Below are positions 56,293-64,000 of a DNA stretch of 64,000 bases, one piece after another. The DNA lies in NCBI GenBank assembly GCA_964483245.1, contig CAZABP010000024.1, forward strand, positions 1-64,000, given 5' to 3'. The stretch comes from CAZABP01 sp964483245. Its GTDB lineage: Bacteria; Planctomycetota; UBA1135; UBA2386. Every line of letters starts with the position of its first letter. Positions within the stretch are counted from its first letter, which is position 1. Under the pieces are notes generated by a model. It saw only the letters and a list, made by a program, of their open reading frames with translations. It was not told where the DNA came from and ran no database searches. Made by a program: the position numbers and the translations under genes.

Positions 56293-59200
56293 TCACTTGA
56301 ATCGCACCACTTCGCCGGCACTGCCGGTCAGGTAGACCGCGGCGCCATCGGTCGCGAGCCCACCGATGAACCGCCCGCCGTCGCGATATTCCCACTGCAC
56401 TGCGAGTTGCTCGGCGTCGAACACGCGCAGCACGTCGCGCGGCTTGCTGCCGGTCTCGGTCTCCTGCACGACGACGTGGACGCGGCCGACCGCCAGCACC
56501 GGCTCGTCGCGCAGCTCGCGGCCGATCTTCGTGCTCGCGGTGACCTTGCCGGTCTTCAGCGCGATCCGGACCAGCTCGTCGCGGTCGTTGATCGCGTAGA
56601 CCGCGTCGCCGCCGGCCAGGAACTCGTTGGCCCGGATCCCGCGCCCGAGCAGCAGACGCCACTCCTCCTTGCCGCTGGATTCGCGGATCGCGACGACGCG
56701 CCCGTCACTGGTGCCGAACACCAGCATCCCGCCGAGCGGGTGGACCGAGGTCGTGATCGGCATCCGCACGTCGTGATGCGCCAGCTCGGTGCCGTCGGAG
56801 ACGTCGAACACGTGGATGTGGCCGCTGACCGTGCCGATGCGCAGGAACCGGTTGGCGAACTCCGGCGCGCCGGCCGCGGCGCTGCCGAGCGTGCGGCTCC
56901 AGACGACCTCACCACGATCGAGCGTGAGGCAGGCGACGCGGCCGTCGGCATCGACGACGAACACGCGCCCTTCGGCGGCGACCGGGTCGGCGACCATCGG
57001 CGCGGTCGGCGAGTATTCCCACAACGGCGCCGCGCCGGTCCGCTGGTGGCAGACGACGCGGTTCTCATTGGTGCGGAACACGACCCGGTCCATCCAGACC
57101 GCGGGGCGGCCGTAGACCTCCGACAGGCCCGGCAGCTTGACCGCAGCGTGCGGCTTGGTGCCGTCGCTGCGCCCGACGCCGAACCAGCCGCCGCGCAGAC
57201 CCCCGGCCAGGAAGCCGGAGCCGACGCCGACTGTCGTGTGCAGCGGCTTGTCGAACGCGATCTCGCGATCCGGCACCGCCTCGAGCACGTGGACCGCCTC
57301 GGCGGTCGCCTGCGCATCGATCTGCACGGTCGTCGGGCGGAATCCTGGCAGCTGCAGCTCGAACGGGGTGGTCCCCTTCGCGTTGCAGAACACCAGGCTC
57401 GGCGTCACCAGCTCGGCACCGTCGCCGGCGTGCCCACCGCGCACCGGCTTGCCGTCGCGCAGGATCCGTGCCCCGGCCGGCCGCGAGAGCAACATGACCG
57501 GCAGCTTGATCGTGCCGGTGGTCGCCGCGTGCGCGAACTTGCGCACGAGCTGCAGCTGGATGTTGCGCGCCCCCTGCCAGTCGCCGTTCTCGAGCAACGC
57601 CCGCGCTTCACGCTCCAGCGCGGCGGACTCGGCGATGTGCGAACGGATCGCACGCAGGTTCCCCTCGAGGTTGACCTTCAACATCCAGGCGCGGTCAGCG
57701 TCCTGCCCCGCCTCGGCCGCCAGCTCCTTGACCCGCTCCAGCGCCAGCAGCGCACCGTCGAGGTTGCCGTTCTGCGCCTCGACCTGGTAGCGGTCGTATT
57801 CGCGGCGGTACGCGGCGCGGACCTGGTTGATCTTCGCCTGTTCCGCGAGCTTGGTCTGCTCGATCTCGAGCTCGTGCTGCGTACGCAGCTTGCGGATACG
57901 CGCGATCTCGCCGTCGGCGTCACGCGCGACCATCGTCAGCGGATGGTTGTCCATGAACGCGCGGTAGACGTCCTCGGCCGCCTGGAAGTCCTTCGCCGCG
58001 ATCGCCTCACTGACGTCGATCCGGTCGAACTTGCCGCGCGCGTGCTGCTCGTAGAACCACCACCCGGTGCCGAGCCCGACCAGCAGGAACAGCAGCACGG
58101 TCAGCGTCGTCAACAGCCGGCGCCGGCTGCGCCGGCGCTCGTCCATCTCGTACAGCGAGCGGATCCGTTCCGATACGTCGCGCCGCGCGCGATCGATCAT
58201 CAGGATCTTCTGCAGGTACTTGACCGCTTCGATCGGCTTGCTGTCGCGCACCAGATCGTCGGCGATCGACTCGTACAGCTCGATGACCCGCTTGGTGTCG
58301 CCGGCGCGCGTGTGCACGTTGACCAGCGCGCGCTTCAGCTCGAAGTCGTTCGGGTTCTCGCGCAGCAGCCGCTCCAGCAGCGCGCGCACCCGCTCGATCT
58401 CGTCGATCTCGAGGAACAGGTCGACCAGCGCCTTGCCCTCGGCGATCAGGTCGAAGTCCGGCAGCTTGATGCTGTGGACCCCGATCGCGATCTCGAGCAG
58501 CCGCTCGCGCGCGCCGAGATCGGTCGGCAGCAGCTGCGCGACGTAGCGCAGCACCTCCACCGCGTGCTGGACGTCGGCATCGGCGACGTGGTGCTCGGCG
58601 ACGCACTTGTAGTGGTACGCCGCCAGCTCGAACTCCTGCGTGGCTTCGTACGCCTGCGCCGCCAGCGCATGCGTCTCCGGCAGCCCGACCCCTTCGACGA
58701 TCGCCTTCTCGTACAGGTTGATCGCGTCCTGCTGCCGCCCTTCGGACACGCAGGCCTGCGCCGCCTGGATCAGGGCCTCGTTCGGCACCGGCTGGATCAG
58801 CGCCTGGTCGAGCAGCTGCGCGAGGCTCTTGTAGACGTGGAACGGCGACTGCCCGGTGATCTCGATCAGCCGCGCGACATTGCGCTTGCCGTCCACCAGG
58901 TCGAGCAGCGCGAGCGCCGACTCGTCCACCTCCGTCGCGTTGCCGCCCCGCTCGGTGACCTCATAGATCTCCAGTGCGGTCGGGACGCGCTCGCGGATGA
59001 ACGACCACTCGTCGATGCGACGAGCGGCCTCCATGATCATGCTGTCGGTGGAGAAGAAGTAGCGATCGTTGACGACCCCTTCGCGCGCCTCGAACGTCGA
59101 CGCCCCTTCGAAGAACTCGAACTGCGCGTCCTTCCAGAAGAACAGATCGTAGATCTCCTCTTCGATCTGGGTCCGCAGCGAGTTGTCGAGGACGTTCTCG

Positions 59201-59496
59201 TCGAGATAACCGCCGGCCAGCAGTGCGTCGACGACGCTGCTGTTGTTGCGCACGGCATGGTCGCGCGCGTCCTGCAGCCCATGCTCGCTGAGCGCACCGC
59301 TGCGCACGATCTGACTCAGCGCGCGGTCGAGCAGCGTGTGCTCGTTGTAGTAGAGCGTCACGCCGCGCGGGTCGAAGTACAGCGCCCGCCACACCCGGGG
59401 TCCCTGGATGCTGAGCAGCCCGACCTTCTGGTTCAGGGCCAGCATCTGGAACACTTGCGCGAGGTCGACGCTTGCTAGATCCCCTGTCAGTGCCAT
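56293..59496 (-). CDS. DUF4388 (PATAN)-TPR-TM-PEGA-beta-propeller scaffold protein
   Basis: A 1,067-residue membrane protein. Residues 1-190 are a DUF4388/PATAN domain (MALTGDLASVDLAQVFQMLA, GLLSIQGPRVWRALYFDPRG, EIYDLFFWKDAQFEFFEG). Residues 250-440 are TPR-like helices. A transmembrane helix lies near residue 475 (TLTVLLFLLVGLGTGWWFYE), preceded by MDERRRSRRRLL, so the N-terminus should be cytoplasmic. A coiled-coil stretch follows (540-610), then a PEGA-like segment (KLPVMLLSRPAGARILRDGK), and from about residue 760 PQQ-type propeller blades (GRVFVVDADGRVACLTLDRG, GDAVYAINDRDELVRIAL). PATAN domains are known beside Roadblock/MglA proteins in signalling. It is the first gene of the cluster. 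Start ATG 59496. Confidence 0.87.
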   Translation of the reverse strand: MALTGDLASVDLAQVFQMLALNQKVGLLSIQGPRVWRALYFDPRGVTLYYNEHTLLDRALSQIVRSGALSEHGLQDARDHAVRNNSSVVDALLAGGYLDENVLDNSLRTQIEEEIYDLFFWKDAQFEFFEGASTFEAREGVVNDRYFFSTDSMIMEAARRIDEWSFIRERVPTALEIYEVTERGGNATEVDESALALLDLVDGKRNVARLIEITGQSPFHVYKSLAQLLDQALIQPVPNEALIQAAQACVSEGRQQDAINLYEKAIVEGVGLPETHALAAQAYEATQEFELAAYHYKCVAEHHVADADVQHAVEVLRYVAQLLPTDLGARERLLEIAIGVHSIKLPDFDLIAEGKALVDLFLEIDEIERVRALLERLLRENPNDFELKRALVNVHTRAGDTKRVIELYESIADDLVRDSKPIEAVKYLQKILMIDRARRDVSERIRSLYEMDERRRSRRRLLTTLTVLLFLLVGLGTGWWFYEQHARGKFDRIDVSEAIAAKDFQAAEDVYRAFMDNHPLTMVARDADGEIARIRKLRTQHELEIEQTKLAEQAKINQVRAAYRREYDRYQVEAQNGNLDGALLALERVKELAAEAGQDADRAWMLKVNLEGNLRAIRSHIAESAALEREARALLENGDWQGARNIQLQLVRKFAHAATTGTIKLPVMLLSRPAGARILRDGKPVRGGHAGDGAELVTPSLVFCNAKGTTPFELQLPGFRPTTVQIDAQATAEAVHVLEAVPDREIAFDKPLHTTVGVGSGFLAGGLRGGWFGVGRSDGTKPHAAVKLPGLSEVYGRPAVWMDRVVFRTNENRVVCHQRTGAAPLWEYSPTAPMVADPVAAEGRVFVVDADGRVACLTLDRGEVVWSRTLGSAAAGAPEFANRFLRIGTVSGHIHVFDVSDGTELAHHDVRMPITTSVHPLGGMLVFGTSDGRVVAIRESSGKEEWRLLLGRGIRANEFLAGGDAVYAINDRDELVRIALKTGKVTASTKIGRELRDEPVLAVGRVHVVVQETETGSKPRDVLRVFDAEQLAVQWEYRDGGRFIGGLATDGAAVYLTGSAGEVVRFK

Positions 59497-59711
59497 CGGT
59501 CGTCGCTCTGGTTGCGGATCGGCGAACCACGTCGTGTGATCCGGACCGGCCCAGTCCCAGGTCCGCCTATCGGTCGGAGCGGACGGCCCGATTGAGCAGC
59601 GGCGGCAGCCCCGTTCCGGTGCCGGCTGCGGCCCCGGGCCGCTTGCGGCCCTGTGCGGCCGCCCGTACGGTCTCCGCGTTCTTCCGCGTTCCCGGCCGCC
59701 GCACCACCGCG

Positions 59712-60281
59712 ATGACATCCCTACTGCCGAGCCTCTGCCGCGCCGTTGCCGCCACGTGGCACCGCTGCTGGGGCCGGTTCTGGTTCCGGCTGCGGCACCA
59801 GGATCGCGCGCGCGGGCACTTCGAACGCCTGCTGCAGCTGCGCGGCGACGACTTCCAGGCCTACGTGTTCCTCGGCCGGCTCGCGTATGCGCAGGGGGAC
59901 TACTCCGGCTGGCGCCGTGAATTCGAACACGCGCGCCGCACCGATCCGGCCCGATTCGAACGGCTCGGTGAGGTCGGCGATCTGTTCGTGCTGCACGGGC
60001 GGGCCGGCGCCCGCGAAGCTGCGGACCGCGCCACCTGGAGCCGGATCGGCGTCGCGCGCCACGACCATGCCGGCGAGTCGTTCCCGGCCGAAGGGTCGGG
60101 CGAGAGCCCTTGGTGGCAGGGGGCGGCGCAGGGGCCCAACCATCGCCGGACCCGCCGCCTCGGCGACGACTTCTCGTCCGACCGCGAACGGCAGCACTTC
60201 GCCCGGCTGGCCCCGCTGACGCCGGACGACGTCGCGCGGGTCGATCTCGACGGCCTGGCGCGCCGGCTCGGTCGGCTGTAG
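59712..60281 (+). CDS. hypothetical TPR-like protein
   Basis: A 189-residue soluble protein. The region at about residues 35-80 (RGHFERLLQLRGDDFQAYVF, GRLAYAQGDYSGWRREFEHA) resembles one or two TPR units; the rest is charged and His/Arg-rich with no recognised domain. The ATG at 59712 follows an Arg/Pro-rich open stretch that I take as non-coding. It is divergent from the scaffold gene of the MglA/Roadblock cluster across 215 bases, and 60 bases upstream of gcvT. Its link to either is unknown. Confidence 0.6.
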   Translation: MTSLLPSLCRAVAATWHRCWGRFWFRLRHQDRARGHFERLLQLRGDDFQAYVFLGRLAYAQGDYSGWRREFEHARRTDPARFERLGEVGDLFVLHGRAGAREAADRATWSRIGVARHDHAGESFPAEGSGESPWWQGAAQGPNHRRTRRLGDDFSSDRERQHFARLAPLTPDDVARVDLDGLARRLGRL

Positions 60282-60341
60282 CCCGGACGCGCGCCGTCCG
60301 GCAAACTGCTCCGCCCCTGGCCCGCAGCCACCGCCGTCCGC

Positions 60342-61436
60342 ATGCACGAGACCCCTCTTCGCCCCGCGCACGAACGCCTGGGCGCACGCCTGGTGCCGTT
60401 CGCCGGCTGGAACATGCCGGTGCACTACGCCGGGATCCTGCAGGAGATCGACGCCGTGCGGCACCGCGCGGGTCTGTTCGACCTGTGCCACATGGGGCGC
60501 GTCGACGTGCGCGGACCTGCGGCGACGGAGTTCCTGCAGGTACTGCAGACGAACGATGCGGCGACGCTGGCGCCTGGTCAGATCCGCTACAGCATGATCC
60601 TCGACGACGAAGGTCGCACGCAGGACGACATCCTGGTCTACCGCGAGCCCTCCGGTGAGGGGTTCTTCCTCGTCATCAACGCCGGCAACACCGACCGTGA
60701 CCTCGCGATCATGCGCGACGTCGCGCGCGGCATCCGTGGGGTCGACGTCGTCGACCGCACGGCGGAGCTCGGGATGTTCGCGATCCAGGGCCCGCGTTCG
60801 GCAGCGATCGTGCAGCCGCTGGTCGACGCCGACCTCGGCCGCCTCGGCTACTACCGCTGGACGCGCTGCAAGCTCGCGGGGGTGCCGATCGCGCTGTCGC
60901 GCACCGGTTACACCGGCGAGGACGGGTTCGAGTTCTACGGGCCGGTCGCCGACACGCCCGCGCTGTGGGATGCCGTGCTCGAAGCCGGCCGCAGCGCAGG
61001 CCTCGAGCCGGCCGGCCTCGGCTCGCGCGACACGCTGCGGCTCGAAGCCGGCATGCCGCTGTACGGCCACGAGATCGACGAGACGACGACGCCGCTGCAT
61101 GCGGGTCTCGACTGGGCGGTCAAGTACACGCACGCATTCCGCGGGCGTCCCGCACTCGAGAAGCTGCGCGACGCCGGCGGTCCGGATCGCCGCCTGGTCG
61201 GACTGACGACCCCGAGCCGGCGCGTCCCGCGCCAGGGTTACCCGGTCTGGATCGACGGCCGCGAAGTCGGGGTCTGCGTCTCCGGCACGTTCTCGCCGAC
61301 ACTCGGCCGCGGGATCGCCAGCGCCTACGTCCCGCCCGAGCTGGCGACCGCCGGGCGCAGCTGCGAATTCGCGATCAAAGACCGGCGTGAGCCGGCCGAG
61401 CTGACCAACCTTCCGTTCTACAAGCGCGCGCGCTGA
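60342..61436 (+). CDS. gcvT: glycine cleavage system T protein (aminomethyltransferase)
   Basis: A 364-residue tetrahydrofolate-dependent aminomethyltransferase. It opens RPAHERLGARLVPFAGWNMP and has the motifs GLFDLCHMGRVDVRGP, LQTNDAATLAPGQIRYSMIL, DDILVYRE, SRTGYTGEDGFEFY, GLGSRDTLRLEAGMPLYGHE and a C-terminal barrel with VCVSGTFSPTLGRGIASAYV. It takes the aminomethyl group from lipoylated GcvH and makes methylenetetrahydrofolate and ammonia. The gene is followed after 23 bases by gcvH. GcvP is not in the window. Confidence 0.96.
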   Translation: MHETPLRPAHERLGARLVPFAGWNMPVHYAGILQEIDAVRHRAGLFDLCHMGRVDVRGPAATEFLQVLQTNDAATLAPGQIRYSMILDDEGRTQDDILVYREPSGEGFFLVINAGNTDRDLAIMRDVARGIRGVDVVDRTAELGMFAIQGPRSAAIVQPLVDADLGRLGYYRWTRCKLAGVPIALSRTGYTGEDGFEFYGPVADTPALWDAVLEAGRSAGLEPAGLGSRDTLRLEAGMPLYGHEIDETTTPLHAGLDWAVKYTHAFRGRPALEKLRDAGGPDRRLVGLTTPSRRVPRQGYPVWIDGREVGVCVSGTFSPTLGRGIASAYVPPELATAGRSCEFAIKDRREPAELTNLPFYKRAR

Positions 61437-61459
61437 CGGCGCGACCACGACCGATCCCG

Positions 61460-61840
61460 ATGCGTCCCAACGACCGCAAGTACCTCCCTTCCCACGAGTG
61501 GTGCAAGATCTCCGATGGCATCGCGACGGTCGGCATCACCGACTGGGCCGTCACGCACCTCAACAGCCTGGTGTTCCTCGACCTGCCGCCGAAAGGCACC
61601 AAGGTCGAGCACGGCAAGCCGTTCGCCGAGATCGAATCGGTCAAGGCGGTCTCCGACATCTACGCCCCGGTCAGCGGTGAGATCGTCGAGGTCAACGAGA
61701 CGCTGCCCGACTCGCTCGAGACGCTCGACCAGGATCCGTGGCAGGCCGGCTGGATGATCCGCGTCAAGGTCAGCGGGGAGAGCCCGGACCTGCTCGACCT
61801 GAAGAGCTACGAGCAGCAGCTCGAGTCGGCCGAGTCGTGA
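61460..61840 (+). CDS. gcvH: glycine cleavage system H protein
   Basis: A 126-residue lipoyl carrier. The lipoyl-lysine is Lys62 in EIESVKAVSDIYAPVSG. KYLPSHEWCKISDGIATVGI and the closing WMIRVKVSGESPDLLDL are typical. It shuttles the aminomethyl arm between GcvP and GcvT. Its stop overlaps the GTG of the lipoate-ligase-like gene (GTGA), a sensible coupling, since the ligase would supply its cofactor. Confidence 0.96.
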   Translation: MRPNDRKYLPSHEWCKISDGIATVGITDWAVTHLNSLVFLDLPPKGTKVEHGKPFAEIESVKAVSDIYAPVSGEIVEVNETLPDSLETLDQDPWQAGWMIRVKVSGESPDLLDLKSYEQQLESAES

Positions 61841-62514
61841 GCCGGCGCCTGCGCGTCCTGGACGAAGGCGCGCAGGACCCGCGGGCCAACATGGCGCTCG
61901 ATGCGGGCCTGCTGCACAGCGGTCCGCCGACGCTGCGCCTGTACGGCTGGCAGCCGGCCGGGCTCTCGCTCGGCCGGTTCCAGGAGCCGGGTGACTTCGC
62001 CGACGTGCAGGCGCCGCACGTGCTGGTGCGACGGATCACCGGCGGCGGCGCGATCTGGCACGAGCAGGAGATCACGTTCGCGCTGGCGCTGCCGGCCGAC
62101 TGGCTGCCGGACTCGATCGACGAGAGCTACGTCCTGATCCACGACGCCGTGCTGCGCGCGCTGCGCGCGGTCGACGTGCCCGCGCACCGGCTGACCTGTG
62201 CCGGCCGCCCGTGCGGGGCGCGCCCGGCGCAGCGGTGGTGCTTCGCGGTCCCGGGTACGCACGACCTCGTCACACCCGACGGGCGCAAGCTGGTCGGCTC
62301 GGCGCAGCGGCGCGTGCGCCGGCCGGAGCCACGCGTGTTGCATCACGGTTCGCTGGTGCTGCGCGCGAGCGCGGTCACCCCGTTCTGTGCCGCAGTCGCG
62401 GACCACGTCGACCCGCTGCAGGCGGAGCCGGAGTTGCGGCGGCTGCTCGCCGCCGAGCTGGCCGCGGCGCTGCGCGCCGAGCCGGTGCCGGCCGCGGCAG
62501 CCGCGGGCGCGTGA
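61837..62514 (+). CDS. lipoate-protein ligase / octanoyltransferase-family protein
   Basis: A 225-residue member of the LplA/LipB/BirA catalytic fold. The expected elements are present: NMALDAGLLHSGPPTLRLYG, LGRFQEPGDF, RRITGGGAIWHEQEITFAL and the lysine motif DGRKLVGSAQRRV. The product is shorter than LplA (about 338 in E. coli), so it may be an amidotransferase or LipM-like octanoyltransferase. A short insert with GRPCGARPAQRWC near residue 125 adds cysteines unusual for the fold. The GTG start overlaps the gcvH stop, and GcvH is the probable target. Confidence 0.87.
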   Translation: MSRRLRVLDEGAQDPRANMALDAGLLHSGPPTLRLYGWQPAGLSLGRFQEPGDFADVQAPHVLVRRITGGGAIWHEQEITFALALPADWLPDSIDESYVLIHDAVLRALRAVDVPAHRLTCAGRPCGARPAQRWCFAVPGTHDLVTPDGRKLVGSAQRRVRRPEPRVLHHGSLVLRASAVTPFCAAVADHVDPLQAEPELRRLLAAELAAALRAEPVPAAAAAGA

Positions 62515-63143
62515 ACGTGCCGGCCGGTGAGCAGGGCCTGTTCGATCGCAGCGGTCTCGCGGCGGCGGACCGCGCGCTGCTGCTCGTCCAGGCCGCCGTC
62601 TGGCCCGGGGAAGCCAGCGAGCTGGCGCGCTGGATCGCGGTCGCCCGCGATCGCGGGGTGCCGCGGCGCGACCTCGAAGAGACGCTGCTGCAGGCCGTGC
62701 TGTTCTTCGGCTTCCCGCGCTGCATCACGGCGTTCGAGACGCTGCAGGCGCAGTGGCCGGACGCCGGTGCTGCCGGCGACGCACTGGACGCATCGGCGCA
62801 GCCGGCAGCCGGCCGCGCGTTGTTCGTGACGATCTACGGCGCCAACAGCGAAACCGTGCAGCAGCACCTCGGGCGGCTGCACCCGGAGTTGCGCGACTAC
62901 GTGCTCGACTGCGCCTACGGCCGGATCCTGACGCGGCCGGCGCTCGCGCCCAAGCGCCGTGAGCTGCTCGCGGTCGGCGCGCTCGCCGTGTTGCAACAGG
63001 TCCCGCAGCTCGTCGCGCACGCGCGGGGCGCGCTTGGCTTCGGCGCGACCGTGCAGGAGGTGGGCGAGGCGGTCTGGACGATCTGGCGTGACGACGCGCG
63101 CGTCGCGGAGCTGCTGCGCAAGGTCGGAGCGCGGCGGCCCTGA
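62511..63143 (+). CDS. carboxymuconolactone decarboxylase (AhpD-like) family protein, duplicated
   Basis: A 210-residue protein with two alpha-helical CMD-like repeats. The first has LLLVQAAVWPGEASELARWI and DLEETLLQAVLFFGFPRCIT; the second has RELLAVGALAVLQQVPQLVA and TVQEVGEAVWTIW. The redox CxxC of AhpD is absent, so peroxidase-reductant activity is unlikely. The GTG start overlaps the stop of the lipoate-ligase-like gene, making it the fourth gene of the gcvTH operon. CMD proteins with lipoyl-linked roles exist (AhpD uses lipoylated partners), which may explain the placement; this is inference. Confidence 0.82.
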   Translation: MNVPAGEQGLFDRSGLAAADRALLLVQAAVWPGEASELARWIAVARDRGVPRRDLEETLLQAVLFFGFPRCITAFETLQAQWPDAGAAGDALDASAQPAAGRALFVTIYGANSETVQQHLGRLHPELRDYVLDCAYGRILTRPALAPKRRELLAVGALAVLQQVPQLVAHARGALGFGATVQEVGEAVWTIWRDDARVAELLRKVGARRP

Positions 63144-63153
63144 GGGCGGCGAC

Positions 63154-64000
63154 TCAGCCGAACGCCCGCCGTGCCGCGGCCTGCAGCGCCGGTGGCGCAT
63201 CGGCGGCGGCGTGCGCGGCATCCGCGCCATCGGCAGCACGCTCGGCGACTGCCAGCAGGTCTTCGAACAGGACCGGCACCGGCAGCAGGCCGGGCGGCAG
63301 ATGCGCTTCGTCCGGGCCGAGCAGCACGCGCAGGCCGACGCAGGCCTGGCCGGCCGCATCGAGCGCCAGCTCTTCGGCCAGCGCGACCGCGTGCACCGCT
63401 GTGCGGACCGCCGTCCGCAGCCGCGGTACGTCCCCGGCATCGAGCGCGTCGAGCAGCGCCAGCGCCTCCGGCCGCGCGAGCAGCGCGTCGACGAGCCGGT
63501 GCACGATGCGCCGCTGCAACCCGAGGTCGAGCCGACCGCGGTCGTCGAGCGCGGGCAGCAGCTGGCGCACGACCTGCACGCTCTGCAGCCGCGTGTCGCG
63601 CGTGCGTCCCCCGGCCCCATCGGCCGTGGCGTCCCAGTCCGCGAGCACGCCGATCCGCTCCAACGCCAGCTCGGGCTCCACCGGGCCATCCCGCAGCGCA
63701 ACGGCGAACGCCGCCAGCGCCGCCACCTCGACCCCCGCCTCGCAGACGAAGCCGGCGATGCGGGCGCGCGCGAAGCTGCGCCCGATCGCTTCGATCGCGG
63801 CCAGCGCGCCGACGTCCGGCTGGATCCGCCGCCCATTGGCGAACAGCGCCCCGGCGCGTCCCTGCAGCAGCAGACAGCCGTCGATCGTCAGCAGCGGCTG
63901 CAGGGCCGCGAGCGCCTGCGTCGCGACCGCGTGCAGCACCGGCGGCGAGGTGGACGGATCCTCGGCGAGGCGCAGCAGCGCGTGCAGGCGCAGTACGGCC
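63154..64000 (-). CDS. partial hypothetical helical protein, runs off the window
   Basis: The frame is open through the right edge of the window, so the N-terminus is missing. About 282 residues are visible and they end MLPVPVLFEDLL-like then AAARRAFG. The sequence is helical and very rich in Ala, Leu and Arg. Stretches such as LLQGRAGALFANGRRIQPD and RRIVHRLVDALLARPEAL faintly recall HD-GYP-associated proteins, but no HD or GYP motif is seen, so no function is given. It is convergent with the CMD gene. Confidence 0.6.
   Translation of the reverse strand, partial: AVLRLHALLRLAEDPSTSPPVLHAVATQALAALQPLLTIDGCLLLQGRAGALFANGRRIQPDVGALAAIEAIGRSFARARIAGFVCEAGVEVAALAAFAVALRDGPVEPELALERIGVLADWDATADGAGGRTRDTRLQSVQVVRQLLPALDDRGRLDLGLQRRIVHRLVDALLARPEALALLDALDAGDVPRLRTAVRTAVHAVALAEELALDAAGQACVGLRVLLGPDEAHLPPGLLPVPVLFEDLLAVAERAADGADAAHAAADAPPALQAAARRAFG

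Noticed and set aside
56407..59478. 1,023-codon plus-strand open frame opposite the scaffold gene
   Set aside because: Shadow of the DUF4388-TPR-propeller gene; no recognisable domain.
1..64000. tRNA or rRNA genes
   Set aside because: I saw no T-arm plus acceptor pattern or rRNA-like stretch on reading; a dedicated search could still find one.

Overview
The window is a 64 kb piece of a very GC-rich bacterial chromosome, densely and bidirectionally coded. Several features point to a planctomycete-type bacterium (Planctomycetota): a large serine/threonine kinase-TPR protein divergent from an ECF sigma factor, a tandem DUF1080 protein, secreted proteins sharing a lineage-type C-terminal beta module, DUF2752 and DUF72 proteins, and TonB-dependent uptake. 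This is inference from gene content. I see no tRNA, rRNA, CRISPR array, transposase or phage gene, so it reads as resident chromosome rather than an island.

Layout. 0.05-2.3 kb: response regulator and FG-GAP secreted protein. 2.4-6.3 kb: minus-strand operon of a Fic-fold protein with a ruined active site, a glycosyltransferase-TPR protein and a TPR protein. 6.4-8.4 kb: HEAT/VWA secreted protein and a thioredoxin-like ferredoxin. 8.5-13.4 kb: minus-strand series HDOD protein, Wzx-like flippase, GT2 and a GNAT-deacetylase fusion. 13.5-19 kb: GT4, TonB and TonB-dependent receptor, PQQ-type sugar dehydrogenase lipoprotein. 19-25.8 kb: ABC ATPase, lipoprotein, thioredoxin reductase, a small helical protein, kinase and sigma factor. 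25.8-39 kb: large secreted protein, second small helical protein, double ThyX-domain protein, MtfA peptidase, a GT4 half-protein, S41 peptidase, FIST sensor, a multi-TM permease, a coupled 42-residue membrane peptide, beta-helix protein, DUF1080 protein. 39-51.6 kb: housekeeping (RluD-type synthase, S21, RecD2, M3 peptidase, DUF72, RarA, SpoU, GluQ-RS, RsgA). 51.6-52.3 kb: DUF2752 protein and a 51-residue histone-H1-like protein with its own intrinsic terminator. 52.7-59.5 kb: MglA/Roadblock cluster. 59.7-64 kb: TPR-like protein, gcvT-gcvH-lipoate ligase-CMD operon and a gene running off the right edge.

The most system-like and least familiar block is 52.7-59.5 kb: a 1,067-residue DUF4388 (PATAN)-TPR-transmembrane-PEGA-beta-propeller protein, a TPR-Roadblock fusion, a solo Roadblock protein, an MglA-type GTPase with an Ala/Pro linker and a C-terminal membrane anchor, and a second Roadblock/LC7 protein. 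All five are on one strand, which suggests a membrane-tethered GTPase switch with several Roadblock partners and a large membrane scaffold.

Non-coding structure is also unusual. Degenerate 6-bp arrays (GGG-N3 on one strand, telomere-like and G-quadruplex-capable) occur at four intergenic places. One abuts rsgA, which has no in-frame ATG, GTG or TTG start. A 13-bp palindrome (GGGGTCAGACCCC or its complement) occurs four times between genes, twice inside a tandem 36-bp hairpin repeat between convergent genes. Long open frames antisense to the genes are common because of the GC content and were treated as shadows.
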